Positions 15,847 through 23,145 of a DNA stretch of 37,059 nt are shown one piece after another. Position 1 is the first letter of the stretch, and every line of letters starts with the position of its first letter. Source of the stretch: a virus; the IMG/VR virus record IMGVR_UViG_3300040810_000553, positions 1 through 37,059 of that record. One strand, given 5' to 3'. The position numbers and the translations under genes were made by a program. The notes beneath the pieces were generated by a model. That model saw only the letters and a program-made list of their open reading frames with translations, ran no database searches and was not told the DNA's origin.

Positions 15847-16028
15847 TACGGATTTTTAATTCAGCTGTACCCGGAGAGCGTACTATAGACTTTAGTGAAG
15901 TCAATGTTGTAACGCAAAAGATTGACTTTTATGGAAAACCTTATATACTGTTTGAGCATAAGGATTATCCACTTGGCGCATTACGTGCTGAGTATGATGG
16001 TTCTTATTGGCAGTGTGATTTAGACTAG
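15843..16028 (+). CDS. Small early-type protein (61 aa)
   Basis: Begins at a TTG overlapping the previous stop, so coupled translation is likely. Beta-rich (RIFNSAVPGERTIDFSEVNV; KIDFYGKPYILFEH), perhaps a small SH3- or Sm-like fold, but not assigned. Confidence 0.6.
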   Translation: MIRIFNSAVPGERTIDFSEVNVVTQKIDFYGKPYILFEHKDYPLGALRAEYDGSYWQCDLD

Positions 16029-16038
16029 GAGACCAAAT

Positions 16039-16221
16039 ATGGTACAAGAACTTCAAGATATCGAAACACTTGAAAATGCAATTATTAACCTAACAGAAGG
16101 TGCTAGTGATGAAAAGCGAATGGCAATATACTCGCTAGAAAACATGATTGCAACAAAGAAAGCAATAGTTGAAGAGTTTGAAAAACAAGCTCCTGACTAT
16201 CAGTTTGAACTTGACATATAA
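16039..16221 (+). CDS. Small helical early-type protein (60 aa)
   Basis: An acidic two-helix protein (ELQDIETLENAIINLTEGAS, then IATKKAIVEEFEKQ). Shine-Dalgarno TAGGAG upstream. The final codons contain the -35 of the next promoter. No known family. Confidence 0.65.
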   Translation: MVQELQDIETLENAIINLTEGASDEKRMAIYSLENMIATKKAIVEEFEKQAPDYQFELDI

Positions 16222-16239
16222 CACAGGGTGTACTATATT
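16211..16239 (+). promoter_or_regulatory. Sigma70 promoter
   Basis: TTGACA, 17-nt spacer, TATATT, overlapping the end of the preceding gene. The leader has AAAGGAG before the next ATG. It lacks the P1-P3 spacer palindrome. Confidence 0.8.
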
Positions 16240-16261
16240 GTATACAAAGGAGCGTAATACA

Positions 16262-16486
16262 ATGAGTACCTATGAAGTTGAAACTGTATTTTATAATACA
16301 CACGGCGGCATCAGAACAAAAAATTACGACTTGTTCAGTGATAAAAGACAAGCAGTCAAGCACATGAATAGTCAAATAAAACAAAAAAATTACTTGATGC
16401 CACGTGGTAAAATCAAAGACGGTCGTGTTCAGCTGATTGATGAAAATGGTAAAATCAGAGAACAACTAAGTCTTGGTGAACTGTAA
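16262..16486 (+). CDS. Small basic protein (74 aa)
   Basis: Start placed at the ATG after AAAGGAGCGTAATACA. The protein is basic and alpha/beta (STYEVETVFYNTHGGIRTKN; KQAVKHMNSQIK-type helix). No family was recognised. Its stop lies within a weak late-type box (TGTAAATA). Confidence 0.6.
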   Translation: MSTYEVETVFYNTHGGIRTKNYDLFSDKRQAVKHMNSQIKQKNYLMPRGKIKDGRVQLIDENGKIREQLSLGEL

Positions 16487-16489
16487 ATA
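16482..16489 (+). promoter_or_regulatory. Weak late-type box TGTAAATA
   Basis: One or two mismatches from TATAAATA, 21 nt before the endolysin ATG, with an AAAGAGG Shine-Dalgarno sequence in between. Late expression of a lysis gene would fit. Confidence 0.35.
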
Positions 16490-16510
16490 ACATAACCAAA
16501 GAGGCAGAGT

Positions 16511-17140
16511 ATGTTAAAATTTGTTACCTCCGCATTGAGTATGACATTGAACGGAGTAATAGCCATTGGGTTAATTGCTTATTCGTATTCAGCAACAGCG
16601 GCAAAAAGTGAAACAGCAATTGTTCCACCTGAGATGATCGAAGCACTTGTTGCAAGTGTAATTGAAAATGAGCAAACACCTACAATCTATCCTGATCTAA
16701 TCGACAACCCACAAGCACATTGTTTGGCACTAAATGTATATTACGAATCACGAAGCGATAATCTAGCAGGACAATACGCAGTTGCAGATGTTGTATTAAA
16801 CAGAGTACGTGATGCAAGATACCCAAACACTATTTGTGATGTAGTATATCAAGGAAAGAAAAAACCCAGTTGGAAAGATCCTGAACGTATGGTGATGGTT
16901 CGAGATGCTTGTCAATTTAGTTGGTATTGTGACGGGAAACCGGACGTTCCAGGTGACGAAACAGGATGGGCTAATGCACAGTATGTAGCAGGTAGTATTC
17001 TATTTGCAAACAAGTATCGAGGCATTACCGAAAGTGCAACACACTATCATGCTAGCTATGTAAAGCCTTATTGGGCTACAGACAGTAGTATGAGTCATAT
17101 CGGTAGAATAGGAAGCCATATTTTTTATCGTTGGGACTAG
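16511..17140 (+). CDS. SleB-type cell-wall hydrolase (endolysin candidate)
   Basis: A 209-residue protein with an N-terminal hydrophobic segment (about residues 14-32, GVIAIGLIAYSYSATAA) and a Hydrolase_2/SleB domain (about 70-208). The catalytic Glu is in NVYYESRSDNLAGQYAVADV, followed by VLNRVRD, the Cys-bearing CQFSWYCDGKP and THYHASYVKPYW, all typical of this lytic transglycosylase-like family. The hydrophobic start, rich in Ala, Gly and Ser, could be a signal-arrest-release anchor or a cleaved signal, letting it reach the periplasm without a classical holin. Probable lysis enzyme. Confidence 0.85.
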   Translation: MLKFVTSALSMTLNGVIAIGLIAYSYSATAAKSETAIVPPEMIEALVASVIENEQTPTIYPDLIDNPQAHCLALNVYYESRSDNLAGQYAVADVVLNRVRDARYPNTICDVVYQGKKKPSWKDPERMVMVRDACQFSWYCDGKPDVPGDETGWANAQYVAGSILFANKYRGITESATHYHASYVKPYWATDSSMSHIGRIGSHIFYRWD

Positions 17141-17148
17141 CATAAATA
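17141..17148 (+). promoter_or_regulatory. Late promoter box CATAAATA, 5 nt before ATG
   Basis: Late box followed by aatgc and ATG, with no Shine-Dalgarno sequence. Predicted leaderless start for the kinase gene. Confidence 0.6.
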
Positions 17149-17153
17149 AATGC

Positions 17154-17837
17154 ATGTTAGTAAACGAAATCATAACGAAAACTATTAGCGAGGGTCCTAA
17201 CGACCCCGCTATTTTTAAAGCAATATTCACTGCTGGAGGTCCTGGTAGTGGAAAAAGTTTTGTTGTAAAAAATAGCGGTTTCGAAGGCATGGGATTTAAA
17301 ATCGTTAACAGCGACACAGCATTTGAAAAGATGCTAGCAAAGATGGGTATGAAAGCAGACCCAGATACTATCTACAGTCCACAAGGTCAGGACGTAAGAG
17401 ATAAAGCTAAAAATATTACTAGAAAAAGACAGGAAATCTATACTAATACAGGTAGACTTGGATTAGTAATGGATGGCACTGGTAAAGACTACGAAAAAAT
17501 CGTAATGATGAGTGAAAAACTCCGTCAGTTAGGTTACGAAACTGCAATGGTATTCGTCAACACTGACTTAGAAACTGCACAACAGCGTAATAAACTTAGA
17601 GATCGCACTTTGCCAGAAGATGTAGTATCTAAGATGTGGAGTCAAGTACAAAATAATATTGGAAAGTTCCAAAGATATTTTAAAGAAGATATGTTTATTA
17701 TTGACAACAGCGAAGGTTCTGATGTCCAAAGTGATTTAACAAGTGCATTTAAACAGATAGGTGCATGGTCAAAAACTATTCCCAACAACAGAATAGCCCA
17801 ACAATGGATGGCTGACCAAGCAAAATCCGATAAATAG
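17154..17837 (+). CDS. P-loop kinase (zeta-toxin/polynucleotide-kinase-like)
   Basis: A 227-residue protein with a Walker A motif FTAGGPGSGKSFVV (about residues 26-39), the NSD of KIVNSDTAFE after strand 2, LVMDGTGKDYE as Walker B-like, and a lid-type region with R residues (QQRNKLRDRTLPEDVV). The layout matches zeta-toxin/PNK/AAA_33 kinases that phosphorylate nucleotides, sugars or RNA ends. The first residues MLVNEIITKTISE followed by G look like a T4 capsid-targeting peptide, so it may be packaged and injected. Start has no Shine-Dalgarno sequence but a late box 5 nt upstream. The substrate is unknown. Confidence 0.8.
   Translation: MLVNEIITKTISEGPNDPAIFKAIFTAGGPGSGKSFVVKNSGFEGMGFKIVNSDTAFEKMLAKMGMKADPDTIYSPQGQDVRDKAKNITRKRQEIYTNTGRLGLVMDGTGKDYEKIVMMSEKLRQLGYETAMVFVNTDLETAQQRNKLRDRTLPEDVVSKMWSQVQNNIGKFQRYFKEDMFIIDNSEGSDVQSDLTSAFKQIGAWSKTIPNNRIAQQWMADQAKSDK
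17829..17836 (+). promoter_or_regulatory. Late-type box GATAAATA
   Basis: Seven of eight match the late consensus, at the end of the kinase gene, with AAAGGA and the next ATG about 24 nt downstream. Confidence 0.45.
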
Positions 17838-17860
17838 TATAAAGATAAAGGATTTTGCAT

Positions 17861-18208
17861 ATGTATACGTATCAATGCAACACAATAAGAGTGATAGACG
17901 GAAACACAGTTGATGCAATCATCGACTTGGGTTTTAATGTTACTATAAGACAAAGAATTAAATTATACGGCGTACATGTATATGATATCAGAAGTGCGGA
18001 CGAAGTAGAAAAAAATAGTGCAATGTCAGCTAAAATAAAACTTGCAGATTTGTTAGGTCAGCAATTTTTCTGTGAAACAATGATGAACAAAAGAGGCAAA
18101 GCCGGAAGAACAATGGGTAAAGTTTACACCATTGACTCCACGGGTGGCAAAGTCGACGTCAATGCTAGAATGATTGACGATGGGTATGCCAAAAAGTTTG
18201 GAGAGTAA
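17861..18208 (+). CDS. SNase-like (thermonuclease-fold) protein with altered active site
   Basis: A 115-residue protein; start chosen at the ATG after AAAGGA. The fold pattern of staphylococcal nuclease is clear: TIRVIDGNTVDAIIDLGFNV, IRQRIKLYGVHVYD, AKIKLADLLGQ, KAGRTMGKVYT and VNARMIDDGYAKKF. However, the usual VxDGDT reads DGNT, the R of the RLxGIDxPE block is K or displaced, and the PE is missing (GVHVYD). Catalysis may be lost or changed, leaving a nucleic-acid-binding role. It lies between kinase and membrane protein genes. Confidence 0.75.
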   Translation: MYTYQCNTIRVIDGNTVDAIIDLGFNVTIRQRIKLYGVHVYDIRSADEVEKNSAMSAKIKLADLLGQQFFCETMMNKRGKAGRTMGKVYTIDSTGGKVDVNARMIDDGYAKKFGE

Positions 18209-18211
18209 ATT

Positions 18212-20401
18212 ATGATATTTGGAATATTAACAATGCTAATCGCACTGTGCATCAGTGCCGTTGCAATCTATTATAGTGTAGCTGGATTGGTTGCTATTTT
18301 TGCCGCTGCCGCAGTTCCAATTATTATTATGGGCGGAGTATTAGAAGTTGGTAAACTTGTCACCGCAGTTTGGCTTCATCGCTTCTGGAATAAAGCTGCT
18401 TGGTGGATGAAATTTTATCTCAGTATCGCAGTTGTGGTTCTTATGTTTATTACTAGTATGGGTATATTTGGTTTCTTATCAAAAGCACACATCGAACAAA
18501 CCACAGCAAGTATGGAGACTGTAGAACAAGTAGCAAGACTTGAAACAGAAATAGCTAGACAAGAAAGTATTATTGTTAGAGCTGAACAAAAAATTGTCAA
18601 AGCAGAAAGCAGTACAGGTAACCTCAATGAGGACATCCAAGCACAGATAGACAAAGAACAAACACGTATTGACAGTGCATACACAAGAATAGAACCTGCT
18701 ATTGCAGAACAAAACACTATTATTCAAACACAACTTGATACTATGGACAGCAGAGTTGCTGTGTATGAAGACGAAATTACAGCGTTAGACAAAGAGCTAC
18801 AACGTTTGAATAACTTGGTATCCGAATTGAGATCGGATCTTGCCAACACAACTGTTGCAAGTATTGAACAACAAGTACAACCTTACTTGGATCAGATTGC
18901 ACAGTTAGATGCAGACTTGGATCGCATAAACACACAAGCAAATGAATACGAAGCACGTATTAGTGCAGTAGAAGCGGACAACAGCGCAGTAGAAAGTTTG
19001 CAAAAACAAATTGCAAACATAGAACAATCAATTGTTGTTACTACAAATAAACTGCAAAGTACAGAACGTGCTAAGATACAAGAAGGACAGGCTGTTATAG
19101 GTGTTACTAGTGATGGACTATTTGGAGGCAATACTCGAAGAGCATTAACAACTTGGGTAGAAGCACAACAGCAACGTATTTCAGATCTTCAAGCACAAGA
19201 AACACAATTGAGAACTCAAGCACAAAGTGTAGTTGAAACAGAGCGCACACGTTTAACAGACTTGGTCAAAGACTTGCGTGGCAATCAAACAACTGCAATA
19301 CAAGATCGCAAACAAGGGTTGCTGGAAGCAATCGATACAGTACGTGCAGGTGCTATTGATGTCGCAAAACAAAGTAAAGAAAGTATACAAACAAAAATTA
19401 ATGCAGTGTTAAACACAGATATTCCTGCTAATAGAAGTGCTAGACAAATTGCCCAAGATCAAATTACAAAACTTAGACAAGCAGATGATCCTCGTATTAA
19501 TGCCGCCAGAGATACTATAAAACAATTACGTGAAGGTGCTGATGCACAAATATCTGCAAGTAATGATCTCATACAGCGTCTAAGAGACCGTATTAGAGTA
19601 GATGGCGGCGCAGACGTTGATGCTATTATAGATGATCAGCAACAACGTATTGTTGATGCAAATAATCTAATAGATAATATGACAGAAGAAAAATATGCAA
19701 TTGAAGCAGAGTATCGTAAACTAGAAGCAGAAGTAGGGCCTATTAAATATATTGCTGAATTCATTTACGACGAAGCAGACAAAGATATACTAGAACAAGC
19801 AGTACGTTGGGTTATTATTACAATCATATTTGTATTTGATCCACTGGCGGTTATGTTATTGATTGCCGCACAGTACACATTTGAATGGCGAAGGAATGAA
19901 AAAAATGAATTGGATGATGAGCCTACACCTCCACAACCTAAGAACAATGGACCAGATTCTGGGGACAAAACTGGAGAAGACGTGCAAGAAGATAATGTGG
20001 AATCTGATGAACGAGATAGAGAAACCAATGATGAGCAAGATCTATCAGGACGGAGCACATTGGAGAATGGAGAAAAACCGTTACCTGACAGTGGAGCCCA
20101 ATCTGTACAAGAACTGCCTAGTGCCGTACAGGACACCGGAAGAGATTCTAAAGAAATAGAAGCAGATAATATTGAAGAACTGTTAGAAAAAGCAGATCCG
20201 GAAGTATTACAAGAAGTTGCCAAAGAACTTGAAAAAGAGGTTGACAATATACCATACGACCCGTATACTGATAATAGAGACGATAACGAACTTAGTGCGC
20301 AAGAGCTGAGTCAAAGACGTAATATAAAATTATATTCGTCAGACGGACGTTTAGCAGGTACTGGTAAAACTATTAAGAGCATAAAGATAAAAAAGGAATA
20401 A
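18212..20401 (+). CDS. Large coiled-coil membrane protein with peptidoglycan-binding-like motif
   Basis: A 729-residue protein starting 3 nt after the SNase-like gene. Membrane segments at about 3-30 and 30-50 (AVPIIIMGGVLEVGKLVTAV), 68-90 (LSIAVVVLMFITSMGIFGFL) and 531-555 (RWVIITIIFVFDPLAVMLLI). Between them is about 440 residues of mainly coiled coil (ETEIARQESIIVRAEQKIVK). At about 293-320, VIGVTSDGLFGGNTRRALTTW resembles a PG_binding_1 unit. The C-terminal 170 residues are acidic and disordered. It may span the periplasm and touch the cell wall; lysis control, envelope remodelling or exclusion are all possible. Confidence 0.75.
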   Translation: MIFGILTMLIALCISAVAIYYSVAGLVAIFAAAAVPIIIMGGVLEVGKLVTAVWLHRFWNKAAWWMKFYLSIAVVVLMFITSMGIFGFLSKAHIEQTTASMETVEQVARLETEIARQESIIVRAEQKIVKAESSTGNLNEDIQAQIDKEQTRIDSAYTRIEPAIAEQNTIIQTQLDTMDSRVAVYEDEITALDKELQRLNNLVSELRSDLANTTVASIEQQVQPYLDQIAQLDADLDRINTQANEYEARISAVEADNSAVESLQKQIANIEQSIVVTTNKLQSTERAKIQEGQAVIGVTSDGLFGGNTRRALTTWVEAQQQRISDLQAQETQLRTQAQSVVETERTRLTDLVKDLRGNQTTAIQDRKQGLLEAIDTVRAGAIDVAKQSKESIQTKINAVLNTDIPANRSARQIAQDQITKLRQADDPRINAARDTIKQLREGADAQISASNDLIQRLRDRIRVDGGADVDAIIDDQQQRIVDANNLIDNMTEEKYAIEAEYRKLEAEVGPIKYIAEFIYDEADKDILEQAVRWVIITIIFVFDPLAVMLLIAAQYTFEWRRNEKNELDDEPTPPQPKNNGPDSGDKTGEDVQEDNVESDERDRETNDEQDLSGRSTLENGEKPLPDSGAQSVQELPSAVQDTGRDSKEIEADNIEELLEKADPEVLQEVAKELEKEVDNIPYDPYTDNRDDNELSAQELSQRRNIKLYSSDGRLAGTGKTIKSIKIKKE

Positions 20402-20410
20402 TATAGCCCT

Positions 20411-20836
20411 ATGAGGGAAAACCCTATATATACAGTAACACCGCCTGACATGTTATTACCCGACAATGGCCCTGTGATTACTGTGCTAAGTAGTAACACA
20501 GAATTTGTATTAGACTTAGAAGCTCTTTATGAAAACATATTTAAGACTGTACCTATTACATTGTACCATCCAGACGGTGCAATAGATGATGCTAACTGTG
20601 CATGGGTAATGAGTATGATGAGATTCAGTGATACTATCTATGTTGATTTAGATAATATTACAGAGCTGGGCTTGGTTTGTGCATTTATGGTTAAGAAAAA
20701 AGGAACTGTTTATTTCAGTGAAAAGAACAAACGCAAGAGCGTGGTGCGTTTGTTGAATACAATACCTGAAGTAAACGTATATGATAATATAGGAGAATAC
20801 GCAGAAATGATGTTGAATACTCTTGAAGAACTTTAA
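20411..20836 (+). CDS. Hypothetical phage protein (141 aa)
   Basis: An alpha/beta protein with NTEFVLDLEALYENIFKTVP, DDANCAWVMSMMRFSDTIYV and KKKGTVYFSEKNKRKSVV segments that alternate strands and helices like a Rossmann-type or TIR/DprA-like fold. No active-site signature is certain. It is preceded by AAAGGAA. Its last codons contain the TTG start of the IF-3 gene, tying it to the translation island. Confidence 0.65.
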   Translation: MRENPIYTVTPPDMLLPDNGPVITVLSSNTEFVLDLEALYENIFKTVPITLYHPDGAIDDANCAWVMSMMRFSDTIYVDLDNITELGLVCAFMVKKKGTVYFSEKNKRKSVVRLLNTIPEVNVYDNIGEYAEMMLNTLEEL

Positions 20837-21353
20837 GAAGAACAACACTGCTATAAAGCAGGTTAACGAATCAATCACATACAGACAATTGCGTGTGGTT
20901 GGTGAACAAGGACAATCGGGTGTTATGTATAAAAACGAAGCACTTGACTTGGCTAAAAGACAACAAGTAGATTTGGTAGTGATCAACGAAAAAAGTGATC
21001 CACCAATTGCAAAATTACTCGATGCTGGTAAATATTTCTACGAACAAAAACGTAAACAAAAAGAAGCCGAAAAAAAGCAACGAGAAAGTAAAATTGTAAT
21101 CAAAGAGATACAATTCAGATTAGGTATCGGTGATCACGACTTTGATACTAAACTTAAAAATATTATTAAGTTCTTAGACAAAGGTAACAAGGTAAAGTGT
21201 GTTATACGATTTAAAGGCAGAGAAAATGCCAATAAGCAACAAGGTTTTGGTATAATGGATCGTATTATACAATGTATCCAAGACTGTGATTGGGATGCCA
21301 AACCAGCTATAAACGGTAATCGAATGATTGGCGTATTGATGAGGAAAGAATGA
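20823..21353 (+). CDS. infC: Translation initiation factor IF-3
   Basis: A 176-residue full-length IF-3, which binds the 30S subunit, checks the initiator tRNA and prevents subunit joining. Family blocks are clear: an N-domain with VNESITYRQLRVVGEQGQSG, EALDLAKRQQVDLVVINE, and DPPIAKLLDAGKYFYEQKRK; a Lys/Glu-rich linker helix; a C-domain with VIKEIQFRLGIGDHDFDTKL, FLDKGNKVKCVIRFKGRE. Start is a TTG overlapping the previous gene. The gene overlaps bS21 by 4 nt (ATGA). Phage IF-3 is rare and known mainly from large phages; it could bias initiation toward phage mRNAs. Confidence 0.93.
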   Translation: MKNFKKNNTAIKQVNESITYRQLRVVGEQGQSGVMYKNEALDLAKRQQVDLVVINEKSDPPIAKLLDAGKYFYEQKRKQKEAEKKQRESKIVIKEIQFRLGIGDHDFDTKLKNIIKFLDKGNKVKCVIRFKGRENANKQQGFGIMDRIIQCIQDCDWDAKPAINGNRMIGVLMRKE

Positions 21354-21598
21354 ATAGAGATAGATATAAAGATAGAGACGAAGTAAACAAGCGAGGCTTG
21401 TATGTCGAAGTAAGAAACAATGATGTAAGTCGTGCAATGCGCAAGCTCAAGAAGCTTTGCAACAACGAAGGCATAGCAAAAGACATGCGTAAAAAAGACT
21501 TTTATGAAAAGCCCAGTGCAGTAAAGAAACGTGCCAAAGCACAAGCACGTAAGCGTTGGTTAAAAGAACAAGAAAAAAATAAAGAAAAATGGCAATAA
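21350..21598 (+). CDS. rpsU: Ribosomal protein bS21
   Basis: An 82-residue S21-family protein with the core RGLYVEVRNNDVSRAMRKLK, the conserved Phe-Tyr in KDFYEKPSAVKKRAKAQARK and a basic C-terminal tail. bS21 sits near the anti-Shine-Dalgarno region of the 30S subunit and affects mRNA selection. Phage-encoded copies can replace the host protein. It is coupled to IF-3. Having both factors together argues for ribosome reprogramming. Confidence 0.93.
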   Translation: MNRDRYKDRDEVNKRGLYVEVRNNDVSRAMRKLKKLCNNEGIAKDMRKKDFYEKPSAVKKRAKAQARKRWLKEQEKNKEKWQ

Positions 21599-21602
21599 AA
21601 GG

Positions 21603-21631
21603 TTGACATTGCGGTTAACCTATACTATATT
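21603..21631 (+). promoter_or_regulatory. Strong sigma70 promoter for structured RNA
   Basis: TTGACA, 17-nt spacer, TATATT. The spacer contains the 8-bp palindrome GGTTAACC. The expected start is near 21638 (cataagttaggcg). The early transcribed motif ATAAGTTA also occurs in the P2 and P3 leaders. Confidence 0.85.
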
Positions 21632-21637
21632 AATTAC

Positions 21638-22120
21638 ATAAGTTAGGCGACGGTCTAAGTTAGATAGTGCAAGGAATGGCAATCCGTAGAGGTTGTAACT
21701 TGATTCATAGCTGTGGTGGCAATGCAAGAGCGTAGAGATACGAAGTTGTATTTTTAGACGTAACTGTTTAATATGAAGTTCCCGGATTTGAGCGTGGCTC
21801 TACAGAAGGGTTGTTGGTATTCACAGAGTCCAACCTATCATATTAACATAGTGTTTTGAAATACACACCAGAGTAGATGCACCTGCTTTCCTGTGCATAG
21901 GACAAGAGCTCGAAAGGCAACAAGTGAGTGTGTATTTCAAAGTAACTGTGTTGTTACTTTAATCCGAACTGTAACAAGAAAGGAAACCCATTAGACAAGA
22001 ACTATAGTGGGATAATTAGAAATACACAAACAGAGATGGGTTGCGCCGTAATACGCACGTTAGGGACTACGGTTAGTCCCTAGATAAATAAATGTGTAGA
22101 TGCCAATAGGGTCTACTAAA
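21638..22120 (+). ncRNA. Large structured non-coding RNA, unidentified
   Basis: About 480 nt with no credible ORF on either strand in a genome that otherwise leaves almost no gaps. It has its own consensus promoter. Helices seen by eye: TTTGAAATACACAC (21855-21868) with its exact complement (21928-21941), 14 bp; TTAATATGA (21768-21776) with TCATATTAA (21838-21846); AAAGTAAC/GTTACTTT (21939-21960); TAGGGACTA/TAGTCCCTA (22061-22082); AACCCAT/ATGGGTT (21986-22042); TAAGTTA/TAACTTG (21656-21702). Loops include GNRA types (CGTA-GAGA-TACG, and GAAA near 21912). It does not show RNase P, SRP, 6S or tmRNA signatures. Large ornate phage RNAs (GOLLD, ROOL) are possible relatives. Boundaries are approximate. 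Confidence 0.75.
22083..22090 (+). promoter_or_regulatory. Late-type box GATAAATA
   Basis: Seven of eight match the late consensus just after the last strong hairpin of the structured RNA. It could drive late expression of the 65-aa protein and Hsp20; AAAGGAG lies before the ATG. Confidence 0.4.
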
Positions 22121-22147
22121 TCAATCTTGCTTTAAAAGGAGATTACT

Positions 22148-22345
22148 ATGCAAGCAAATTATATTAATGGACTTGTGGACCAAATCCACACACAAACAAA
22201 AACTTTCCTAAACACAATTGATCCAAGCGAGCAGTACACAAAACCTGCACGAGCTATGGCTGATGCAAACACAGCGTTTGCTAAAACTTGGGCCGATGCA
22301 ACAGAAACAATGACCTCTGCTTACACAGCGGCATTGAAAGTATAA
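22148..22345 (+). CDS. Small helical protein (65 aa), phasin-like pattern
   Basis: A helical, Ala/Thr-rich protein (YINGLVDQIHTQTKTFLNTI; ANTAFAKTWADATETMTSAY) with a good Shine-Dalgarno sequence (AAAGGAG). The pattern of Ala- and aromatic-containing amphipathic helices recalls phasin-type proteins, but it is too short to assign. It is the first gene after the structured RNA and lies 11 nt before Hsp20, so it may be co-expressed with it. Confidence 0.65.
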   Translation: MQANYINGLVDQIHTQTKTFLNTIDPSEQYTKPARAMADANTAFAKTWADATETMTSAYTAALKV

Positions 22346-22356
22346 GGAGAGTGATG

Positions 22357-22788
22357 ATGAATAGATTGACAACTTTAGATATTAACAAACTCACTCCTTA
22401 TGCTGTAGGCTTTGACAGAGTATTTGACGACATGTTCAAGTATGTACAACACAATGCCAATAGCACAGGTTATCCACCTTACAACATTGTAAGAGACGGT
22501 GACAAGTTTCAAATTGAAATTGCACTAGCGGGTATTGCCAAAGAAGATTTGGAAATTACAGTAGCTGACAGTGTACTTACAATTGAACACAATCCAGAAG
22601 GCGAAGTAGAGCCAGAAGGTTGGCAATGGATTCACAAAGGAATCAGTCAGCGTAAGTTCAAGCGTAATTTTACACTGAGTGATGATATTGTAGTAAATGG
22701 ATCAAGAATGGAAAATGGTATGCTGTTCGTTGAACTAGAGCGTATTGTTCCTGAAGAAAAGAAACCACGTACAATTAAAATTAAGTAA
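22357..22788 (+). CDS. Small heat-shock protein, Hsp20/IbpA type
   Basis: A 143-residue alpha-crystallin-domain chaperone that holds unfolding proteins. Visible: TGYPPYNIVRDGDKFQIEIA, LAGIAKEDLEITVADSVLTI, the IbpA-like GISQRKFKRNFTLSDDIVV and RMENGMLFVELERIVPEEKK, and a C-terminal IKIK (IxI-type anchor). Of two adjacent ATGs the second was chosen because GGAG lies 7 nt upstream. Hsp20 is known from some marine phages, often linked to virion assembly. Here it neighbours ClpS and IF-3. Confidence 0.93.
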   Translation: MNRLTTLDINKLTPYAVGFDRVFDDMFKYVQHNANSTGYPPYNIVRDGDKFQIEIALAGIAKEDLEITVADSVLTIEHNPEGEVEPEGWQWIHKGISQRKFKRNFTLSDDIVVNGSRMENGMLFVELERIVPEEKKPRTIKIK

Positions 22789-22794
22789 AATAAA

Positions 22795-22816
22795 GTGGGG
22801 GGAGAAATCCTCCCAC
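22795..22816 (+). terminator. GC-rich hairpin after Hsp20
   Basis: Stem GTGGGGGGA / TCCTCCCAC (9 bp, one G-T pair) with a GAAA tetraloop, 6 nt after the Hsp20 stop. The T tract is missing (gattta follows), so it may be a weak terminator or an mRNA-stabilising hairpin. Confidence 0.6.
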
Positions 22817-22823
22817 GATTTAC

Positions 22824-22831
22824 GGTAAATA
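22824..22831 (+). promoter_or_regulatory. Variant late box GGTAAATA, 5 nt before ATG
   Basis: GGTAAATA followed by ttgat and the ATG of clpS, with the same spacing as the other 5-nt boxes. There is no Shine-Dalgarno sequence. Confidence 0.5.
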
Positions 22832-22836
22832 TTGAT

Positions 22837-23136
22837 ATGGATACACAACTCGAAGATAAAACCACAAACGAGTTAGATATTGCAAAACCTAAACAGTATC
22901 AAGTTATAGTTTACAACGACGATACAACACCAATTGAATTTGTAATAGAGCTACTCAAAAACATATACATGCACACACAACAAAGTGCAGAAGGTATTAC
23001 AATGGCTATACACAACGAAGGCAAGGGTGTAGCTGGTGTGTATTATTATGAAGTAGCAGAACAAAAAGTACATGAAAGCATTTTGGTTAGTAGACAAGCA
23101 GGTTATCCACTAACACTTGACATTGAAGAACTATAG
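22837..23136 (+). CDS. clpS: ClpS adaptor of the N-degron pathway
   Basis: A 99-residue ClpS that delivers N-degron proteins to ClpAP and can block ClpAP from ssrA-tagged substrates. The binding pocket motif is YNDDTTPIEFVIELL (Asn-Asp-Asp and Thr-Pro), with AIHNEGKGVAGVYYYEVAEQ carrying the conserved His and Glu, and YPLTLDIEEL at the end. The gate residue, Met in E. coli, is Ile here, which could relax or shift N-end specificity. Start chosen at the ATG 5 nt after the GGTAAATA box; a longer GTG start reads through the hairpin and is unlikely. Confidence 0.93.
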   Translation: MDTQLEDKTTNELDIAKPKQYQVIVYNDDTTPIEFVIELLKNIYMHTQQSAEGITMAIHNEGKGVAGVYYYEVAEQKVHESILVSRQAGYPLTLDIEEL

Positions 23137-23145
23137 AGGTAAATC

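Noticed and set aside
22061-22082. Strong hairpin as the terminator of the structured RNA
   Set aside because: The 9-bp stem is followed by gataaataaatg, not a T tract, so it was kept as part of the RNA.
21638-22120. RNase P RNA, 6S, SRP or group I/II intron as identity of the structured RNA
   Set aside because: None of the conserved landmark sequences of these RNAs could be found; only general helices and GNRA-type loops are visible.
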